This document shows positions 58,601 through 61,600 of a stretch of 64,000 nucleotides of DNA, in pieces; position 1 is the first letter of the stretch; each line of letters begins with the position of its first letter. This DNA is from Juglans regia (lineage: Eukaryota; Streptophyta; Magnoliopsida; Fagales; Juglandaceae), in NCBI RefSeq assembly GCF_001411555.2, contig NC_049916.1:62001-126000 (forward strand), given 5' to 3'. Under the pieces are notes generated by a model. It was not told where the DNA came from. It ran no database searches and worked only from the letters and a program-made list of their open reading frames with translations. The position numbers and the translations under genes are program-made.

Positions 58601-61600
58601 ATTCTGTTGTTTTGTGATAACCAAACTGCTTTACATATTGCATCTAACCCAGTTTTTAATGAATGAACCAAGCATTTTGAGGTTGATTGTTATTTGGTTC
58701 AAGACAATATTTCTAGACGATTCTAGAATTCTAGAGACCAGTTGGCCAACAAGTTTACAAAACCTTAATGTCAAAATCAGTTAAAAGTTTACTTGTTCCA
58801 AGTTGGGCTTATGTGATATATATATGCTGACTTTGTTAGAGTTAGGATATGTTAATGTTTGCTATTAAAGGTTAAAATGTCATGTTTCTCAATCAAATAG
58901 TACAGTGGAGACAATTTTTGAATATTTTTTCTTCTCATATGTTGAAGGATCTCCTATTAGATTTCTAGAGTTCTTTATGAATTTTCCTATTGGATATCCC
59001 TCTCCGATATTATGAACTGCCTCTTCACTCCTCCACTCATTAGTCAGTCGATGATGCAGTCTGAGGACCATATTGGGGGGGATACATTGGAAGACTTTGC
59101 ATCTGTTTATTTGGACTGCCACAGATTCTACTGCATAATTTTGCATCTGTTGGTAAGATGCCTTAGCTTTGCTTGAGTTGAACAATAGGTAGTATTTGCT
59201 TGAAGTTTTATCGAAATTTGTTTGTGTTTGTTTCAATGTAAAATGAGAAATGGGGAAGTGTATTCTGATGAAATTATGTTTTGGAAGAATTGTTGATTTT
59301 TTTATGTTTGGTTGGCACCTTGAAAATGATATGGAAAAGAATTTCTGATGTTTGGTTGCATTTGTGATAGTATGACTTCTAATTTTAATTCATCATCTAC
59401 TCTCGCAAAATAGAAAATTAATCTTTTAAAGATTATTGGCAGTAATAAAATTTTCACTTGAAAATTCGCTGTAAATGCTGAGTGAAGGAACGGGGAGAGA
59501 GAGAGAGATAGAGAATATAAGGGTGAGAAACATCAAATCTAATAATCTTAGCAAATTTTGTTCATACACCCATTGTGCTATGGGTTTCTTCGATTTAAGA
59601 CATTCTGCTAGTTTTTTTAACAATAACCACATGCAGTATGAGTTTTATTGTAAATAAAATCCTCTGCCATGCGGTATGAGTTCATATATCACCATTAAAA
59701 TACATGCACCAATCACAGACCGCCATGTTTCAATTTAAATTTTTTCTTAAAATAATTTATTTATTTTTTTAAATGAGAAATATAATTTTATAATAAAAAA
59801 TTATTATATATTTTTAAAAACATCAACAAATTTTCTGAATGCCACTTGTAGTGGCTACAAGCACCACGGGTGGCCGAACTTTGGCATCCATGGGGTGGCC
59901 AGATTCCTGCCACCTCACGAGTGGCCAAAACAAAAGTGGGAGTTAGTTGTTTTCTACAGTTTTAAGTTTTTAAATATATAAAGATCAGTTTTTATTAGAA
60001 AAATATATATTTCTTAATTTTCAAAAAAATATTTAGTAAAATAATTTTAAGAAGAAATCGACACATGGTGATCTATAATTTGGCCACGTCTATCTTTTAC
60101 CTGACAGGCCGAGTGAAGCAAGGGGGGTGGAATGACTTACAGTCCTGGAGAGGGGCACGTCATTTTCCACCCCCGACACATGGTTTTCCCATTGACCAAC
60201 TACTCCTTTTTCGTTGACCTCTCTTTTCTACCCTTTCTGAACAAGCCAAGTGATAAAAATGTTTTCCCAAAAAATATTTTCATCTGAAACAAGTATGTAT
60301 GAATTTTCTTCTAGATGCAAGTATTTAGTGGTTTGTAGGTTTTGGGGAAAATGGGTCTGAAAAAGTAAATATGGGTTTGTATGCTTGAGACCTTAATCAT
60401 CTACTAACTAGTTATATGACAACTTTATTTACGAAGTTTTCAGCTCTATTGGATATCCTAGACTGGTGAAATGGTTGTAGATTTTAAATTTTCTATTAGA
60501 ATTCAGGGAGAGTGATCTGGAACTTCCAAGTAGAGATGAGTTAAACTTGTCATCACCAGTCACATCATTTCACCATCTGATGTGGAGATGACATCAAGAC
60601 CAATATGACTTATGACTCTATGGGTACCAGTAACAAGCAACAGAGCTGCAATTTAAGCAGTTTGGGAAAGGAAGCATGTAATTTTACCAATAAACTGAGT
60701 ATGAAAATTCCATTACCAGATTGGATTTATAATGGAACGAAGAAATTATTGTTCTATGCATGTCGGCAGGAGAATTCTTTTTTCTGGGGATTAATAACTA
60801 ACTAACTTTACACTGGCTAATTTAGCTGCTATTGGAGTTATAAGACTGCAGGTGAAGGGACATTCAGAATTCATTTACAAGTGGACTGCGATTCCTTGGG
60901 CTTCCCGTTTGCTCTGTGCCTGTCTGGAATGAAGGTCACGTCATGCTCTTCTCATTCATCTGTAATTATTTTATGTGCAGGTGTTTGGTTCTGCTGGTGT
61001 TATTGGTAATCCCATGGGATTTGCAAGGACGCTTGGGCTTGGGATCAAGGATTTCTTATCAATGCCAGCCAGGAGTATTTGGCAGGTATATATGACTTAT
61101 CAAAAAAAAAGTATTTGGCAGGTATATAGTTTCTAAGATAGTTGTAGGGAGATCATCAAACAGATAATGATGCCAACTGTGAAGTTGAGGAAGATAAACA
61201 CAAGGTCAAATGTACCTACCAAATATAATAACTCCTAGCTAGTGACTAGGATATTGTAAATGATAATGTAGATATCTCATAATTAACGTTCTTATCCTGT
61301 CAAAAGTTTATGTAAATCTGAGTACATAACCGAAGGATAAAATAACAGAACTTGATCTCCAATTTTTCTTGTGGCGACTATAGTTTATGCATTTTCTAGG
61401 CTATAGTGTTTACTTTATTAAATGATAAGTTCCTTTCTCTACTATTTTTCTACAAGCAAGCAAGCCTTGAAGAACTTCATCAGTTTCGGCATAGGAATAG
61501 ATTACAAGCAAGACAATAAAAGATCAATGAAAAATGAAAAACAGAAATTACCTTGTTCAGTAATATACATATCTTCTATTGGCAGAGCCCTACTGGACTT

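Larger units (their letters stand above)
56379..58860 (+). mobile_element. Gutted Ty1/copia retrotransposon with nested LINE
   Basis: The left part is an LTR and primer binding site (56379-56564) plus some leader. The right part (about 58400-58800) is a decayed RNase H end. The first bases of a second LTR (GACTTTGTTAGAGT and GGATATGTTA near 58830-58857) match the start of the left one. Everything between is lost or replaced by the antisense LINE 56847-58330. Confidence 0.65.
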
